A stretch of 64,000 nt of DNA from Citrus sinensis (lineage: Eukaryota; Streptophyta; Magnoliopsida; Sapindales; Rutaceae), in NCBI RefSeq assembly GCF_022201045.2, contig NC_068556.1:4132001-4196000 (forward strand). The letters are read 5' to 3'. Shown in pieces: positions 11,725-25,589 of the stretch; the stretch's first letter is position 1; each line of letters begins with the position of its first letter. The position numbers and the translations under genes are program-made. The notes beneath the pieces are model-generated. The model was not told the origin of the DNA and did not search any database. It saw only the letters and a program-made list of their open reading frames with translations.

Positions 11725-13727
11725 ATGTTGGCAAGTCGAATTTTCTTTTTCTCCTTCTTTTGCTTATTCTCTCTTTGTTTGTCGAACTCCCCATACTCTG
11801 ATATCAGCACCTTACTGTCCTTCAAAGCTTCTGTAACGGGCTCTAGTGACTCTCTTTCTAGCTGGGTCAACTCCACCGACCCATGTTTTGACTCATGGCG
11901 TGGTGTTACCTGCAATCCTTCTACTCACCGAGTCATTAAACTCGTTCTGGAGGATTTGGACCTTACTGGTCCAGCTGAAGTTCTGAGTCGACTTACCCAA
12001 CTCAGACTCCTCAGTCTCAAGAACAACCTACTTTCGTCCTCAAACTTGAACCTCTCTTCGTGGCCCCATTTGAAGCACCTCTACCTCTCTCACAACAGGT
12101 TCACCGGAACATTCCCTTCTGGGGTATCCAGTCTCCGCCACCTCCGGCGAGTCGACTTGTCCCACAATGCTTACGAAGGTGAGATTCCGATGACTGAGTT
12201 GACTCGTCTGCCGAATTTGTTGACTCTGCGACTCGAGGACAACCGCTTTACTGGAACCCTATACTCAGTTAACTCGTCTTCTCGGTCTATCTTGGATTTT
12301 AACGTTTCGAATAACCAACTCTCTGGCCAGATTCCCGCGTGGATGTCACCTTTTGGAGGGAGTTCGTTCGCAGGAAACAAAAATCTCTGCGGCCGACCGT
12401 TGCCGTCGGATTGCTCCAATCGGACGGTCGAGCCTGAGCAACCACCGCGTTCAAGACCTAGGAGCTCGAGAGTAGTAACGGTGATAGTGATCGTTATATT
12501 CGATGCGGTGGCGATATTAGTGGCGGTCGTGACAGTCACGTGGTGCTGTTATAAGAGAAAAAGAAGGAGCCTGAGGAATGGTGGTGGTGGGGTCCACAAA
12601 GAAGTTGTAATGAAACGTGGGAACCGCAAGGGCGATTACGGCGGGGCCAGAGATGGGGGCGATGTGGAGGAGATGGTAATGTTTGAGGGGTGTAACAAGG
12701 GTTTTAGGAACGTTGGTGATTTGCTAAAATCATCCGCTGAATTGTTGGGAAAAGGGTGTGTGGGGGCCACTTACAAGGTCGTGTTGGACGGCGGCGACGT
12801 GGTCGTTGTGAAGAGGATCAGAGAAAGGAAGAAGAAGAGAGAAGTTGATGAGTGGCTTAGAGTGATTGGTGGGTTAAGACACAGTAATATAGTGAGCATC
12901 AGAGCATACTGTAACGGCAAGGATGAGTTATTTTTGGTCTATGATTATTTGCCGCATGGAAGCCTGCATTCACTATTGCATGGTATGTGCTTGATTAATG
13001 TTCTTAATGAAATTCCTCTTCTTTCAACATTGTTTTGATGTACATATTTACATTGACTGTAGGGTCTAGAGGACCAGGGAGGATGCCGGTGGACTGGAAT
13101 AAAAGGTTAAAGCTGGCTTCTGATTCCGCAAAAGGCCTAGCATTTCTTCATGGGTACAACAAAGCTCATCTCTTTCATGGGCATCTGTCATCGTCTAACA
13201 TTGTAGTTGATCAATTGGGCAATGCTTGCATTTCTGACATTGGTGTCCACCAACTTTTCCATACACCCTTTTTCATAAATGATGCCTACAATGCACCGGA
13301 ACTAAAATTTAACAACAACAACAATTATAGTCAAAGAAAATTTTGGCAAAGGTGCGATGTTTACAGTTTCGGCGTGGTTTTGCTGGAGATTTTGACTGGG
13401 AAGATGGCAAAGGGGGACGGAGAGTTGGGCATTGTGAAGTGGGTTCAAATGATGGGGCAAGACGAGAGCGCTTGGGAGGTGTTTGATTTTGAGTTGATAA
13501 TGGACAAAGAGATGGAGGAAGAGATGAGGGCCCTTTTGCAAGTGGCTTTGCTTTGTTTGGCTCCATTGCCAAAAGATCGTCCAAATATGAGCATCGTGCA
13601 TAGGATGATTGAAGATATCAGGACCAAGGGTTCAATCGATGGCTGCGCAAACTCAATCATGAATAATATTTCTTCTGATTCTTCGCCTTCTCAGTCCGAA
13701 AACACTTATAACTTCACTAACAGTTGA
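11725..13727 (+). CDS. LRR receptor-like kinase (LRR-III type), likely pseudokinase
   Basis: Exons 11725-12982 and 13063-13727 join across HG|SRGPGRMPVDWNKRL with a GTATGT donor and a CTGTAG acceptor, giving 640 residues. A signal peptide (MLASRIFFFSFFCLFSLCLS) leads to an LRRNT with a paired-cysteine region, about five to six LRRs (LKHLYLSHNRFTGTFP and others), a CxxxxLPSDC cap, a short basic linker, a membrane helix (VTVIVIVIFDAVAILVAVVTV) and a kinase domain. The glycine loop reads LLGKGCVGATYK and the lysine is in VVVKR, but the catalytic HRD is replaced by HGHLSSSN and DFG by SDIG, so phosphotransfer is unlikely. LRR-III kinases with HGN-type loops act as scaffolds or co-receptors at the plasma membrane. 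I prefer the ATG at 11725 over one 17 codons upstream because it starts the signal peptide directly. Confidence 0.87.
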
Positions 13728-15039
13728 TCGATAAATGAAATGAAGCGTTCCTGGATGATGGATTGTTCTATAACCAGAAAAAATAAAAAAAATGGCAACA
13801 AGTTTACTGTTATAGTTAGGGTAATTCTTTGTAATCATCTGAATGAACAAGTATGGATGTGTTACAGATATTAAAGCTCTATCTCTTGTATAATTAAATT
13901 CATTTCTTTAATATCAATTGAATATCATTTTTAGTGTACTTATATATAATAATCGGATGCCTCATATTAATTATTGTTTTATGGGTCAGAGCTTTCAAAT
14001 AAGCCTTTCAGAGTCCCAAAACACTTGGCGAACACGAGAACTCCAAATAGCAGGCTTGTTATATTAGCTGCCACGAACAAAGCAAAGTGCGATTCATCAT
14101 GCTCTATTTCATGTATAATTAAATTACTTAATTACTACTTTATGCTGTACTATCATCGGCCTGGATAGCAACATTCCAGCGAAATAACTCTCCAAATTTT
14201 CCTGTAATTAAAATTGGTCACAGTTGACGTAAAGAATTGACTCAAAATAACAAACAGAATGACAGAATTATAGAAACAAATCATTGCAGTTTTATTTCTG
14301 ATGACATTTTGGTGTTTTTGTTGGAGAGGATTTCGTCTTTCAATTTAACATTACAAGCTAGATTAAAAAACAAACGGTTTGCACTTGATAGAAACCTCCT
14401 ACCGACAATGAACAAGAAGCCTCGTTGTCTTCTTTGAACTAAATTGCCTTGCAGTATGTGTTTGTGAGAAAAGAATCACTGAAATTTGAATACTTTGACT
14501 AGACTTCGTTGCCATTAAGTGATTAATATTTAATAACGACACCTGTGGAAGATGGCGTCAACTAATAAGCTAAAGTTGATTTTTGACATTAAATAACCAT
14601 AAAATGCTACTTCCACTGGTTTTGAGTCTTCCGACAGCAATGAAATAATAAACATTCACGATTGAATCTACAGAAAAAGAATCAATGTCTTATAATGACA
14701 CATTCAGCTATCAAAAGCAAACACAATACTACCCATGACGCTAATACCTGAGCAGCCACATTCTTGAGCACAAACAAGAGGAAAACTAGCAGGTAGTCGG
14801 TACAAACAAGCTGCAGCCTAATCCATGAAAAGCAAGAGCTGATACCGTAGAATGGAGCTCAGATAAATGATCATTTGAAGCCTCCAAGCAATAACAAACT
14901 TATTCTTCCATCAGCAACAAGAATGGCCACCCTTGGATATCAATCAAAATGAAGTTATTAGAGCCATTCTGCATCAAAACGTCAAACAGGTGCAAATAAC
15001 TGCAGCGGCAAAAACTTAGAAAGCTTCAGAAGAGGTGCA
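13728..15039. other. Convergent 3' flanks of the LRR kinase (+) and desaturase (-)
   Basis: No gene seen. The stretch 14870-15039 is probably desaturase 3' UTR, because it is the part conserved in the relic at 7.8 kb. Confidence 0.55.
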
Positions 15040-16383
15040 TCATCCATGAGTGTTAACAGCCTCCCACACCAGATTCCTTGGAACTGGACGGGAGAGATCT
15101 CGAGCCTGTAAGGCAGCAGCCTGAAGAGTCTCCACTGTCATTGCATTGGACTTCCAAAATGAGACAATGTTGTACGGCAAATTATGCTTCTTACAGAGCT
15201 CCACAACAAAGGGTGAAACTTTCCTGAGATTGCATCGAGGCAATCGAGGAAACAAATGGTGCTCAACTTGAAACTGCAACCCACCATGAAACCAATCCAT
15301 CCAAGAAGAGCACTTTATATTAAGTGTCCCCTGAGTTTGCTTCCGAAACCAATCATTTGAACAAGGTGGACCAACATATACATTTGACGAGAAATGGTTC
15401 AAACAGAACTGAACATGTTGGATTCCAGTAACCGAAAAACTAGCCACAATAAACATCACTCTTTCCCCCCAATTGGGTAAGCAGGAAATAAGCAATGGGT
15501 ACCAAATCCAAAACACAAGAATTCCAAAAATTTCCTGAACTCTATTGGGCACATTCTTCTTTGAGAGCAACAATAGAAATGATTGTGCAAACAGATTAAT
15601 TCTAGCTAAACACATGACAGGGTAAAAAGTCCAATGCTGGTAACTAACTAAGAATCTAGCAACAGAATCAAAATGCAGTTTCCTCTCATAATAACACGAA
15701 GTTATTGAATTGAAGAATTTGGAAGATACCACAAAGAAAGGCATGTGCTGAAGATCCGGATCGAAGTCAAGACTATTACAAGCAATGTGATGGGCATTGT
15801 GGTTCCGTTTCCACCACGCAATACTGATCCCTGCAAGACAATTCCCAGTCAAAACCTGCACTATACGATTAATTCCTCGACTAGACATGACCTGATAGTG
15901 ACCAGAGTCATGCCCTATCCAACCACTTTGGATCCACAATAACCCCATTAATCCACCAGAACAGAGATGAACCCATGTGCTGTCAGAGCAAAAAACACCA
16001 TAAATACTAACAGCAAACAGCATTGCCATGAAGACAAAAGTATACAACGCACAGTGTCCTTTCTTTTCAAACAAACCCATCTTTGAAAACTCAGCCACAA
16101 GCTTTCTGTAATCTTTTGATGCTTCAGAGACAGTGTAGTCTTCGAGATAGTACCCAGTAAAGAACTTATCAAGATACTGCCAGGCAGCGCCGGGATGATA
16201 AGCAACAAAAGCGTCAGTGACATCTTGACCAGCAAGACTGAGCAACGGAAGGTCACCACCTGGGTGGTGTTTGGTCCAATCAGTGACATTGTAGACCTTG
16301 CCTTGTACAGAGATCCATAGATCTCCAGGCTTGTTGTGACCCTTGAGGTCTTGCTGTGAAATGTGCTTCTTAGAATCAACCAT
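15040..16383 (-). CDS. SLD1: Delta-8 sphingolipid (long-chain base) desaturase, cytochrome b5 fusion
   Basis: Intronless frame, 447 residues from the ATG at 16383. The N-terminal cytochrome b5 domain carries the haem motif HPGG at 40-43 in the KHHPGGDLPLL context. The membrane desaturase domain has the three histidine boxes HDSGH (158-162), HNAHH (195-199) and QVEHH (372-376); the Q in the third box is the mark of front-end desaturases. The enzyme inserts a cis or trans double bond at C8 of sphingoid bases in the ER, using electrons passed through the fused b5. Plant SLD genes are normally intronless and about 449 residues long, as here. The frame stays open 79 codons further upstream, but that part looks like 5' UTR and the family starts near MVDSKK. 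All catalytic histidines are present. SLD1 versus SLD2 cannot be told from the sequence alone. Confidence 0.95.
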   Translation of the reverse strand: MVDSKKHISQQDLKGHNKPGDLWISVQGKVYNVTDWTKHHPGGDLPLLSLAGQDVTDAFVAYHPGAAWQYLDKFFTGYYLEDYTVSEASKDYRKLVAEFSKMGLFEKKGHCALYTFVFMAMLFAVSIYGVFCSDSTWVHLCSGGLMGLLWIQSGWIGHDSGHYQVMSSRGINRIVQVLTGNCLAGISIAWWKRNHNAHHIACNSLDFDPDLQHMPFFVVSSKFFNSITSCYYERKLHFDSVARFLVSYQHWTFYPVMCLARINLFAQSFLLLLSKKNVPNRVQEIFGILVFWIWYPLLISCLPNWGERVMFIVASFSVTGIQHVQFCLNHFSSNVYVGPPCSNDWFRKQTQGTLNIKCSSWMDWFHGGLQFQVEHHLFPRLPRCNLRKVSPFVVELCKKHNLPYNIVSFWKSNAMTVETLQAAALQARDLSRPVPRNLVWEAVNTHG

Positions 16384-17904
16384 TGGATCAAGAAAAAGAA
16401 AGAGAGATCTGAGAACAGAGCAGAAGGCTTCTCCCTCTATATCTCTTACTCTCTTTCTGCTGGTATGTTGGTGTATCGTACTGTTATCTTTTGCGCTTGC
16501 TGTGTATTGGCTATTGGGTGACGTTGTACGAGTGTTTGCTGCTTTTGGCCTGGCTCTTTGCTGATTGGTTCGCCTTCCGATGTTATTTGTTGGATTTAGG
16601 AATATACAAATGTGACACAAGAGAAACGGTGGGTGGGGTCAGACAGCGATGCATTTTGAAGAGACACCACAGAACACTATTGTATTACTCAGAACACTGC
16701 GTCCAGCCCAACTTGGTAAGAAACAAAGATGATAATGAGAGGAAGAGAGAGAAACGACGACAAGGAGTGGCTGGTTTCAATGACAAAAACGAAAATGGAT
16801 TGGGATCTCACTGTAAAAATAATAAAATTGAGGGAGTAAATTGAATTTACAATAACTATATCAGAAACAACCTACATTCTCTTATAACGTATTTGTCTTT
16901 CTTGTTCCTATACATAAAGATTAAGATAAAGATGAGTCCTAAATTTTGGGACTCAAACTCCAATGAAAATAATTTTTACCACCTGTTCAGTATAGCCCGA
17001 GCAACTACGACCCAATCGAGGAAAATTTTCTTTTTTTTATCCCTTTAATTTTATAATTCTTCATACAATCATAAAGTTTTTATTTTATTTTTATGTATGT
17101 CCCTAATAAAACTCTATTTTTTTTTTCAATTAGAATTAGAGACTTATTTTATAAAATAATTAAATTATAAATTTATTGAATAAAATAAAATCATTAGGGG
17201 GCTAAATTATTATTATTACTTCAATGTCAATATATTATAATGCCCTTAATGTTATGAAGTGACAAAATGACATCGTAAGAATTAATAACATTTTCATAAA
17301 TTCATTGTTTTTTTTCACATTTTCTATCACTAAAATAAAAATGAATTTCATAAATAATTTTTTTAATGTACAATTTTAGTTATTTATATTATAAGTTTTT
17401 TGTTGCATTTTTGTCATCCTTTCATTAAATATATGTATTAAATTTTTTTATGTCGCATTGCTTGAGATACATGATATATATATATAGAGAGAGAGAGTCA
17501 TTCTCTAGTATGTTGGTAAAATACAAAAAGCACGAATTTTAATACATTAAAAATTGTATTAGTTTTCAATAAGGAAAAAAGATTAAAAAAAAAATATAGA
17601 TTTCAATTAATTACATAACAAAATACACTACATATTCTGTATTTTTTAATTTACTTTTAATATGACTAGGAATCTCTGATTGAAACATTTCTACTTATAT
17701 TTGTATGTTATTTTTACTTCTTTATATAAACTAATATTTACACAGATATTTATAATAAATTTACAAATTAGTTCGGGGTAACTGGTAATAAAAGGTTTCA
17801 GTGTTCACCACCTGGCGATGAGTAACTTTTTTTTTTTTTTTTTACATTTCTTGTCGAAGGAATCTTTTGCTTTCGAAAAGGAGGGGCAGACTGGAGAGTG
17901 GAAA
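16384..17904. other. Promoter of the desaturase and intergenic spacer
   Basis: About 16384-16620 is the likely 5' UTR and promoter on the minus strand. The rest is very AT-rich with a TA/GA microsatellite at 17473-17498. No gene seen. Confidence 0.5.
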
Positions 17905-17912
17905 GTGGAAAC

Positions 17913-18611
17913 TAGGGGTGGGCAAAAAAACCGTAGTGTTAAAAAAACCGAACCGAACCGACGGTTTTTTTTAATTCGGTTCGGTTTTTATTTTTTTAAA
18001 AAACCGAATATACCGTTTGTAAAAAAAACCGAAATGTCGGTTCGGTATTCGGTTCACTTAGCTGAACCGAAAAACCGAACCGAAAAACCGAATTATTTTT
18101 TTATTTTATTCAAATCAAACATGTGTTAATAATTTTATTCAAATCAAACATGATTTTATTCAAATCAAACATGTGTTATTTCTCTTTATAACATTATGAT
18201 TATGTTTATATAGATGGAGTATTGGAGTTTGGTTATGTATTTTGAAATTTTAATATTTCATATTTTGGGAGTATCTTATTAATAGTTAGTAAGATATTAG
18301 TGATAAAATGTGTTTTGAATACTTTGTATTTATTGTTAATATTTGTAATAAAATTAGGATAAATTAATTGTTGAAAAAAATTATTACATTCATGAGGCCC
18401 AATGGACTAAAAAATTAAAAATTAAAAATAAGCTCAATAGGCCAAGAACCGAAAAAACCGAACCGAACCGAACCGATCCGAAAAGAACCGTTTGAGTTCG
18501 GTTCTTATTGAGTTCGGTTCTTATTCGGTTCTTTTTATAAAATAACCGATTTAAATCGGTTCTACTTAATTTCGAACCGAACCGAACCGAACCGAACCGT
18601 GCCCACCCCTA
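17913..18611. mobile_element. Non-autonomous hAT element with CCGAA-rich subterminal arrays
   Basis: Perfect 12-bp TIRs, TAGGGGTGGGCA at the left and TGCCCACCCCTA at the right, are flanked by the exact 8-bp duplication gtggaaac (17905-17912 and 18612-18619). Both ends are packed with repeats of aaccg/cggtt in both orientations, typical of hAT transposase binding regions. The 699-bp body has no transposase. The open frame that enters it from 17818 is an artefact of the repeats. Confidence 0.92.
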
Positions 18612-18619
18612 GTGGAAAC

Positions 18620-19352
18620 CAACAACAACGACATCTTTTCGACTAGTAGGAGGAGACTGTTAGCTAAATAAAACTAAACTACTTCCATAAAAAAAAAACG
18701 AAGAAAAGGGGAATTTAAATTAAAAAAAAAAAAAAAAAGGCATAGGAAACTGCAGGAAGCAATAAAAGATACAAAAGCTTTTGGCATTATTATTATTTTT
18801 TTTTGAGGAGAAGCTTTTGGCATTATTGATAAAGAGACGTTGGTTTTGAGTCTTTCCTCGAGTGTATTGGCGTCTAGCGGTAGGCAACGATACAAAGAAG
18901 TTGGTTCATTTTACGAATATGCCACCTGCAGATGCTATTGTTTGATCCCCACAACCCAAAATATTTACCTCCATGCAATTTTTGTTTTTTAATTTAAGTT
19001 ATTAATATATTATCCAATTCAGAAATAATATATTTTCTTTTTTAAAATACTAATCCAGCGTGAATTAGTTTTGGGCTTTTCAAATTAGAACTAATCTTGG
19101 GCGCCCAAACTAGCTTCGGCGTGGGGTGCATTGATCCAGTCAAGTCACTGGGCCTTGCAGAAAGTTACCAAACGGAAAGATCATTCCTTTCCCAGCAGCG
19201 GAATCGGATTCCGTCTCTCAAAGCGAAACTGCAAAAACACAAAACACTTTCGAGAATTCAATCTAAGACCCTTTTTATCATAAGCCCCGGAAACAAAAGA
19301 GAAGAGCAAATTGATCGGACAGAACAGGAGTACAATAATATAATTTTACTGG
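18620..19352. other. Intergenic DNA and 5' region of DENR
   Basis: AT-rich, with A-runs near 18723 and T-runs near 18800. The last 200 bases before 19353 are the likely DENR 5' UTR. No other gene seen. Confidence 0.5.
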
Positions 19353-21934
19353 ATGGCAGAGAAACCTCAACCAGTGCGTGTTCTGTATTGTTCAATATGT
19401 TCTCTTCCTGCGGAGTACTGTGAATTCGGTCCTGACTTTGAGAAATGCAAACCTTGGTTGATCAAAAACGCTCCTGAATTATACCCAGATCTCCTTAAAG
19501 GTACTTAAATTACGTACGCCTTTTTTTTTTTTTTTAAATCCCATATGCTTTTTTTTTTTTTGATTGTGTGATTAATGTTTTCAGAAGCAAATGAAAAGGA
19601 GGCTGAGAAGGTCTCTGGGCAGCTTCAATTATTTGGTCTCTCTTCAGGCGGTGCTGATGGAGCTACTTCTGGTAAGACTTCTTTTGTTATACTTTTAATT
19701 TTCGGACAACTGAATCTTGTGTGATGAGTGTTTTATTGTTTGTCACGGTAATTGATTGATTAACAATTTCAGGGCAAACATCATCGTCTAAGCAAGAAGA
19801 AGTTAAACGTCTTCCTGGTGGAAAAATAAAGAAGAAAGTAAGACTAGTTTTTTTTATTAGTAAATCTCTTGTTTTCAGCGGATATCCTTGAAGAGCTTGC
19901 TCATTACCAGTATTTAAAGTTTCAAATGAATGTCTAACTCTAAACATGATTGTTTAAAGTTTTGATGGATTTATAGATGTAAAATGCTTTTTAAGACTCG
20001 AAATATCATTCTTGTTTTCTTATTTCTACAATCTCACTGGTAGGGGATCAGCGTTGTATGAATCATCAAATGTCATTGTTTGGTACTGCTGGTTAGTCTC
20101 TATTTTATGGGATTGGAATACCATGTCTCATCTTAAGCCAACTATTCAAGCTTACAAAGATCTAGCCTTAATGTTACTACCCGTGAAAGTTGGATTCATT
20201 TTTGAAGTTTCTGACGGGAACTTCACTTATTGAATGATTTAAGAGGTGGAATCTGTTTTCTTTTTTCACACTACGAGCTTTTTTCCTATCCTGCCCTCAT
20301 GCTACGCAAAGGAAACTATTAAGCGAAAAAGATGTTAATCCTGCACGCAGGTGCGAATCACTAATGTTGAATCGAGTATAGCTTTGCTTTTAGTATGTTT
20401 GCTACTTGCAATGTAAATGACGTTTGCCTGCAGCTTAGATGCGCAACCAATCACTCACACCTTCAACTTAATTGAAAGCTTCTAGACTCATCAGTGGGAA
20501 TCGCTTTGTTGAAAGTGTGAATTTGTGATCAAACTTATACAAAGGCCCACATATGATTGCTAGATCTCATTGAGGTTGTGAAGTGAGTTGGACCAGAGTT
20601 AGGATTTTTATTTTATTTTTAATGACAATATGGACGTGAGCGTGAAGAAGTTAATAAGAGGCCACATGTTTGGTCACATTGGAGTAGTCTTGTTGCCATT
20701 CTTGATACAGATTATTTCCTGTAGACCTTTTATCTTTGTAATTGGTTTTCAATGTTCTGTTGCATAGCTCAAATCTTCTGATGTGATGACAATTCAAAAT
20801 TTTTTATTCACTAATAGGAAAGACAAGAAGTTGTTATTGAAAAAGTTGTACGCAACAAGCGCAAATGTATAACCATTGTGAAGGGCCTGGACCTGTTTGG
20901 TAAGCCATATTTAATTCATCTCTTTGTATACTAATGTTTAATAGCTCCGATTTTTGTTATTGTTGAAGTTACAATTTAGTTTCTGGGGATTGGCACTTGT
21001 GTCAGGTGTTAAACTTAGTGATGCTTCTAAAAAGCTTGGGAAAAAGTTTGCCACTGGAGCATCTGTTGTTAAGGTGTGTAAATATTACAAGTACCTACCA
21101 GCTTTTTTCATCCTCATATTCATATTTTTCTTACAATCTTCTAATGACTTGATACTTTTAGGGCCCAACTGAGAAAGAGCAAATTGATGTTCAAGGGGAC
21201 ATATCCTATGACATTGTGGAATTCATTACAGACACCTGGCCTGCTGTAATTTCTTTAAGCATTTTTTTTTCCTTCTCTTGTGTCTTACATAAATGGTGCA
21301 TTTGGAAAACACTAAAAGAAGATTTTGTCCCACTCTTTTAATGTATCTTTCTTCTGCTAGACATCAGAAAGATGAAAACACTACAAATCCTAGATACTTT
21401 AGCTCAAGGGCTATGAAACTGAAACAATTTTAGCCCAATTTCTTGGATGGTGTGAAGTTTTACTCTACAGACTTGAGTTCTTAAGGAAAAGGCCATTGGG
21501 GATTGTTATGAGTGTTATGAATATATCATGTTTTCGGTGATAATACTGACATGATAGAAGATGTTACTGTGTAATTAACTCTAGGTTTGTAGTTAATTTC
21601 TTCTCTGAATATGTAATAATCATATTTGGGACATATTTTAGAAAATTTCACATTGGTGTTGCAGAAGTTGATGAAGTTTTAAAGTTTCTGAAACAGAAGT
21701 TGCTTAAATTTGACCAGTGTTTCTTTATCAAGTGCTTTAATTACTGATTTTGTTTGCATGCAATAAGTCATCTCATTACCATCGACAATTATGCTCCATA
21801 TCATGTAAGCTAGGCAGTTCCCAATCCATTTGTTCATTCCCTGCACTGAATTTTGTGCATCTTCTGTGCCGTTTCAGGTGCCCGAAACTGCTATATATTT
21901 CATTGAAGACGGGAAAAAGGTTGCAGCCGCATAA
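19353..21934 (+). CDS. DENR: Density-regulated protein (DENR/TMA22), translation factor
   Basis: Seven coding exons in phase: 19353-19500, 19585-19671, 19773-19837, 20818-20899, 21006-21073, 21162-21245, 21878-21934, giving 196 residues, the normal DENR length. The N-terminus has four cysteines (Cys13, 16, 23, 32) in CSICSLPAEYC and FEKCKPW, the zinc-binding region. A charged linker (KRLPGGKIKKKERQ) leads to a C-terminal SUI1/eIF1-like domain from about residue 105, with RNKRKCITIVKGLDLFG, KKFATGASV and VEFITDTWP. DENR pairs with MCT-1/MCTS1 on the 40S subunit to recycle post-termination tRNA and promote re-initiation after upstream ORFs. All introns are GT-AG; the third is nearly 1 kb. Confidence 0.94.
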
Positions 21935-22500
21935 TGTTAGGAGCTTTTTCAAAAGGGTGGTAGTTTCAATTTGACAAAAAGGAGCCTATAAACTGCTCAT
22001 TTTTTTCTTGGCTGGATTTTGTACAAATGTACGAGGAAAGAAGTCCCTTGCAGCTGAGATGAGAAATTGTGTATCAGTGAAGCTTAAAACTATCAGTGGA
22101 CCTCTAATTATGTTGTTGTTTTTTTTATGAATTTCTTCTTTTAGTATATCTTGTTTCTTTTGTGAGCAAGCCTTGCCCTTGTTTGCCTTTTCTGGCCGGA
22201 GAGAAATATATAATGGTCTGGAGATTTTGAATGTCAAAATTGGTCAAAGCGTATGAAAATTATCTGACCAGAAATCTGTAAACATCATTTTGTTTATGAT
22301 ACAGATAGTATTGAGAGCATTTTTTATTTTTTTTTATTTTTGTACCTTAAAAAGTTTTCCACCGCTTGTGTCAAAACTTCATTTCAATTTTCAATTTCCA
22401 TGACATAAAAAATTGATTACAAAAAATAAAGGAAAAAGAAATCACACGTGTCTCAACATGGCCGCAAATTTGCGGACAAATGTCCCGAGCTAACGGCCGC
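21935..22500. other. DENR 3' UTR and SQD1 upstream region
   Basis: Short gap between two same-strand genes. DENR 3' UTR probably runs to about 22250. A G-box CACGTG lies at 22445-22450 in the SQD1 promoter. Confidence 0.55.
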
Positions 22501-22522
22501 TATATAGATAAAGCGAATATAC
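22501..22522 (+). promoter_or_regulatory. SQD1 core promoter: TATA box and P1BS phosphate-starvation site
   Basis: TATATAGATA at 22501-22510 is followed by GAATATAC at 22515-22522, which fits GNATATNC, the PHR1 binding site. SQD1 is a known phosphate-starvation gene, because sulfolipid replaces phospholipid. Transcription start is not visible in the sequence; a leader starting near 22530 would fit. Confidence 0.6.
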
Positions 22523-23122
22523 TTTGGCTCTTGTCTCTTGTGATTCCTCAAATTTCAACGTAGTTCAGAAAAACCGAAACACCTTCACTCTCACTCTTTG
22601 CCCAGATACAACAAATACATAGTTTCCCGTCTCCAATATTCTCAAGTTTCAAGTTTGCTTCTCTACGGGTAATAGGGAATGCTCTTGTCTTACTTTTATT
22701 TTCTTTTTGGCAACTTTTCTTCTGATTTTATTATCTCTTACGAGTTAGGACTGAGATTGTGTTGACGAAGCCGCCGACTTTCACCTTGAACTCTCCGGTA
22801 ACTCTCGGTGTGAGTTGTCGGAGTATCCGAGAATTGTCCGTTTGACCAATTTAATTCTTTTAAATTTTAATTTTATTCTGGAAATATTCATGTTGTGTAC
22901 TATTATTGCACTGCACATTGATCAATTTAAGCTATGGCAGCAGTAATTGTCTTTATCGCATTCTTCTGCTCAAAGATTTCGCATTTACACTCTTTCTCCC
23001 TGTCTCCGTATCTGCCTTCTTGTACTTGGTGGAATCCTGTTGTTATATGCTCTTAGTCAATAGCTGGAAACTGAATTTACTTAGATGTGTTGATATCTGC
23101 AGGTGTATGTGCATATTGTTGA

Positions 23123-24826
<1,704 letters not shown>

Positions 24827-25589
24827 TCAAATAAACATGGTTGAGAGATTTTGGAATGATAATGAGTGTTTTAATCTCATCGTCGTCTCTATTGAGTTCT
24901 TCTCTTGCTAGGCACCAGAGCACTTTTCAGAACTATACCCATAGAGAGGAGTTGTAATCTAGGGTTTTATGGGCATATGCAATTCCCTGCCCCTATAGCA
25001 TCTGTCTTATGGTCAAGGTCGAATAGCTGTATCAAATCCCAGTCGCCGAACTTGTAAGATTTTGAGATTTATGGAGGTGCCGTCTGTTTGTTTATTTTTA
25101 TCATATGGAGTGATTAACTTTGTATAATGGATGCAAGCATGGAGACGGATTTCAAAATGGATTGCATTACAACGGATTTTGTGATTGATCCCTATCGAAC
25201 CGCAAATGAAAATATGAAATTGAAGAACATTGGTCAAGTTGTCAGTTTCCAGCTTTGATCTTATTGTTGTAATTCAATTTTGCTAGTAACTTCTAAAAGG
25301 TTTGAAACAAGTTGTTCTACCGAGATACGCTGCCAAAGAGGGGTTAAAAAAATAATAAGGGAATAAAAGAGATGCATCAGCCGTATTCTAGTAGAAATGA
25401 TAAGGGAAATAACTGTGAATAGATTAATCGTATTTATTGATTTTAGTCTAGGCAAGTCTAAAAAATTGACTCCAACACCCACCGAACAGCTGAATTTGAT
25501 ATCTTATATCATTTCATAACAAGTAGTCCCAAGGCAAAAAGACTTGAAAGTTAAGACTTGGAATCTGTTATTGCTGCAACCGAGTGTTG
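24827..25589. other. Convergent 3' ends of SQD1 (+) and the hydrolase (-)
   Basis: Contains both 3' UTRs. No further gene seen. Confidence 0.6.

Noticed and set aside
16384..16620. 79-codon N-terminal extension of the desaturase frame
   Set aside because: The family starts at the MVDSKK position; the extension is low-complexity and looks like 5' UTR.
17818..18129. 103-codon open frame
   Set aside because: It runs into hAT subterminal repeats and encodes only their translation.
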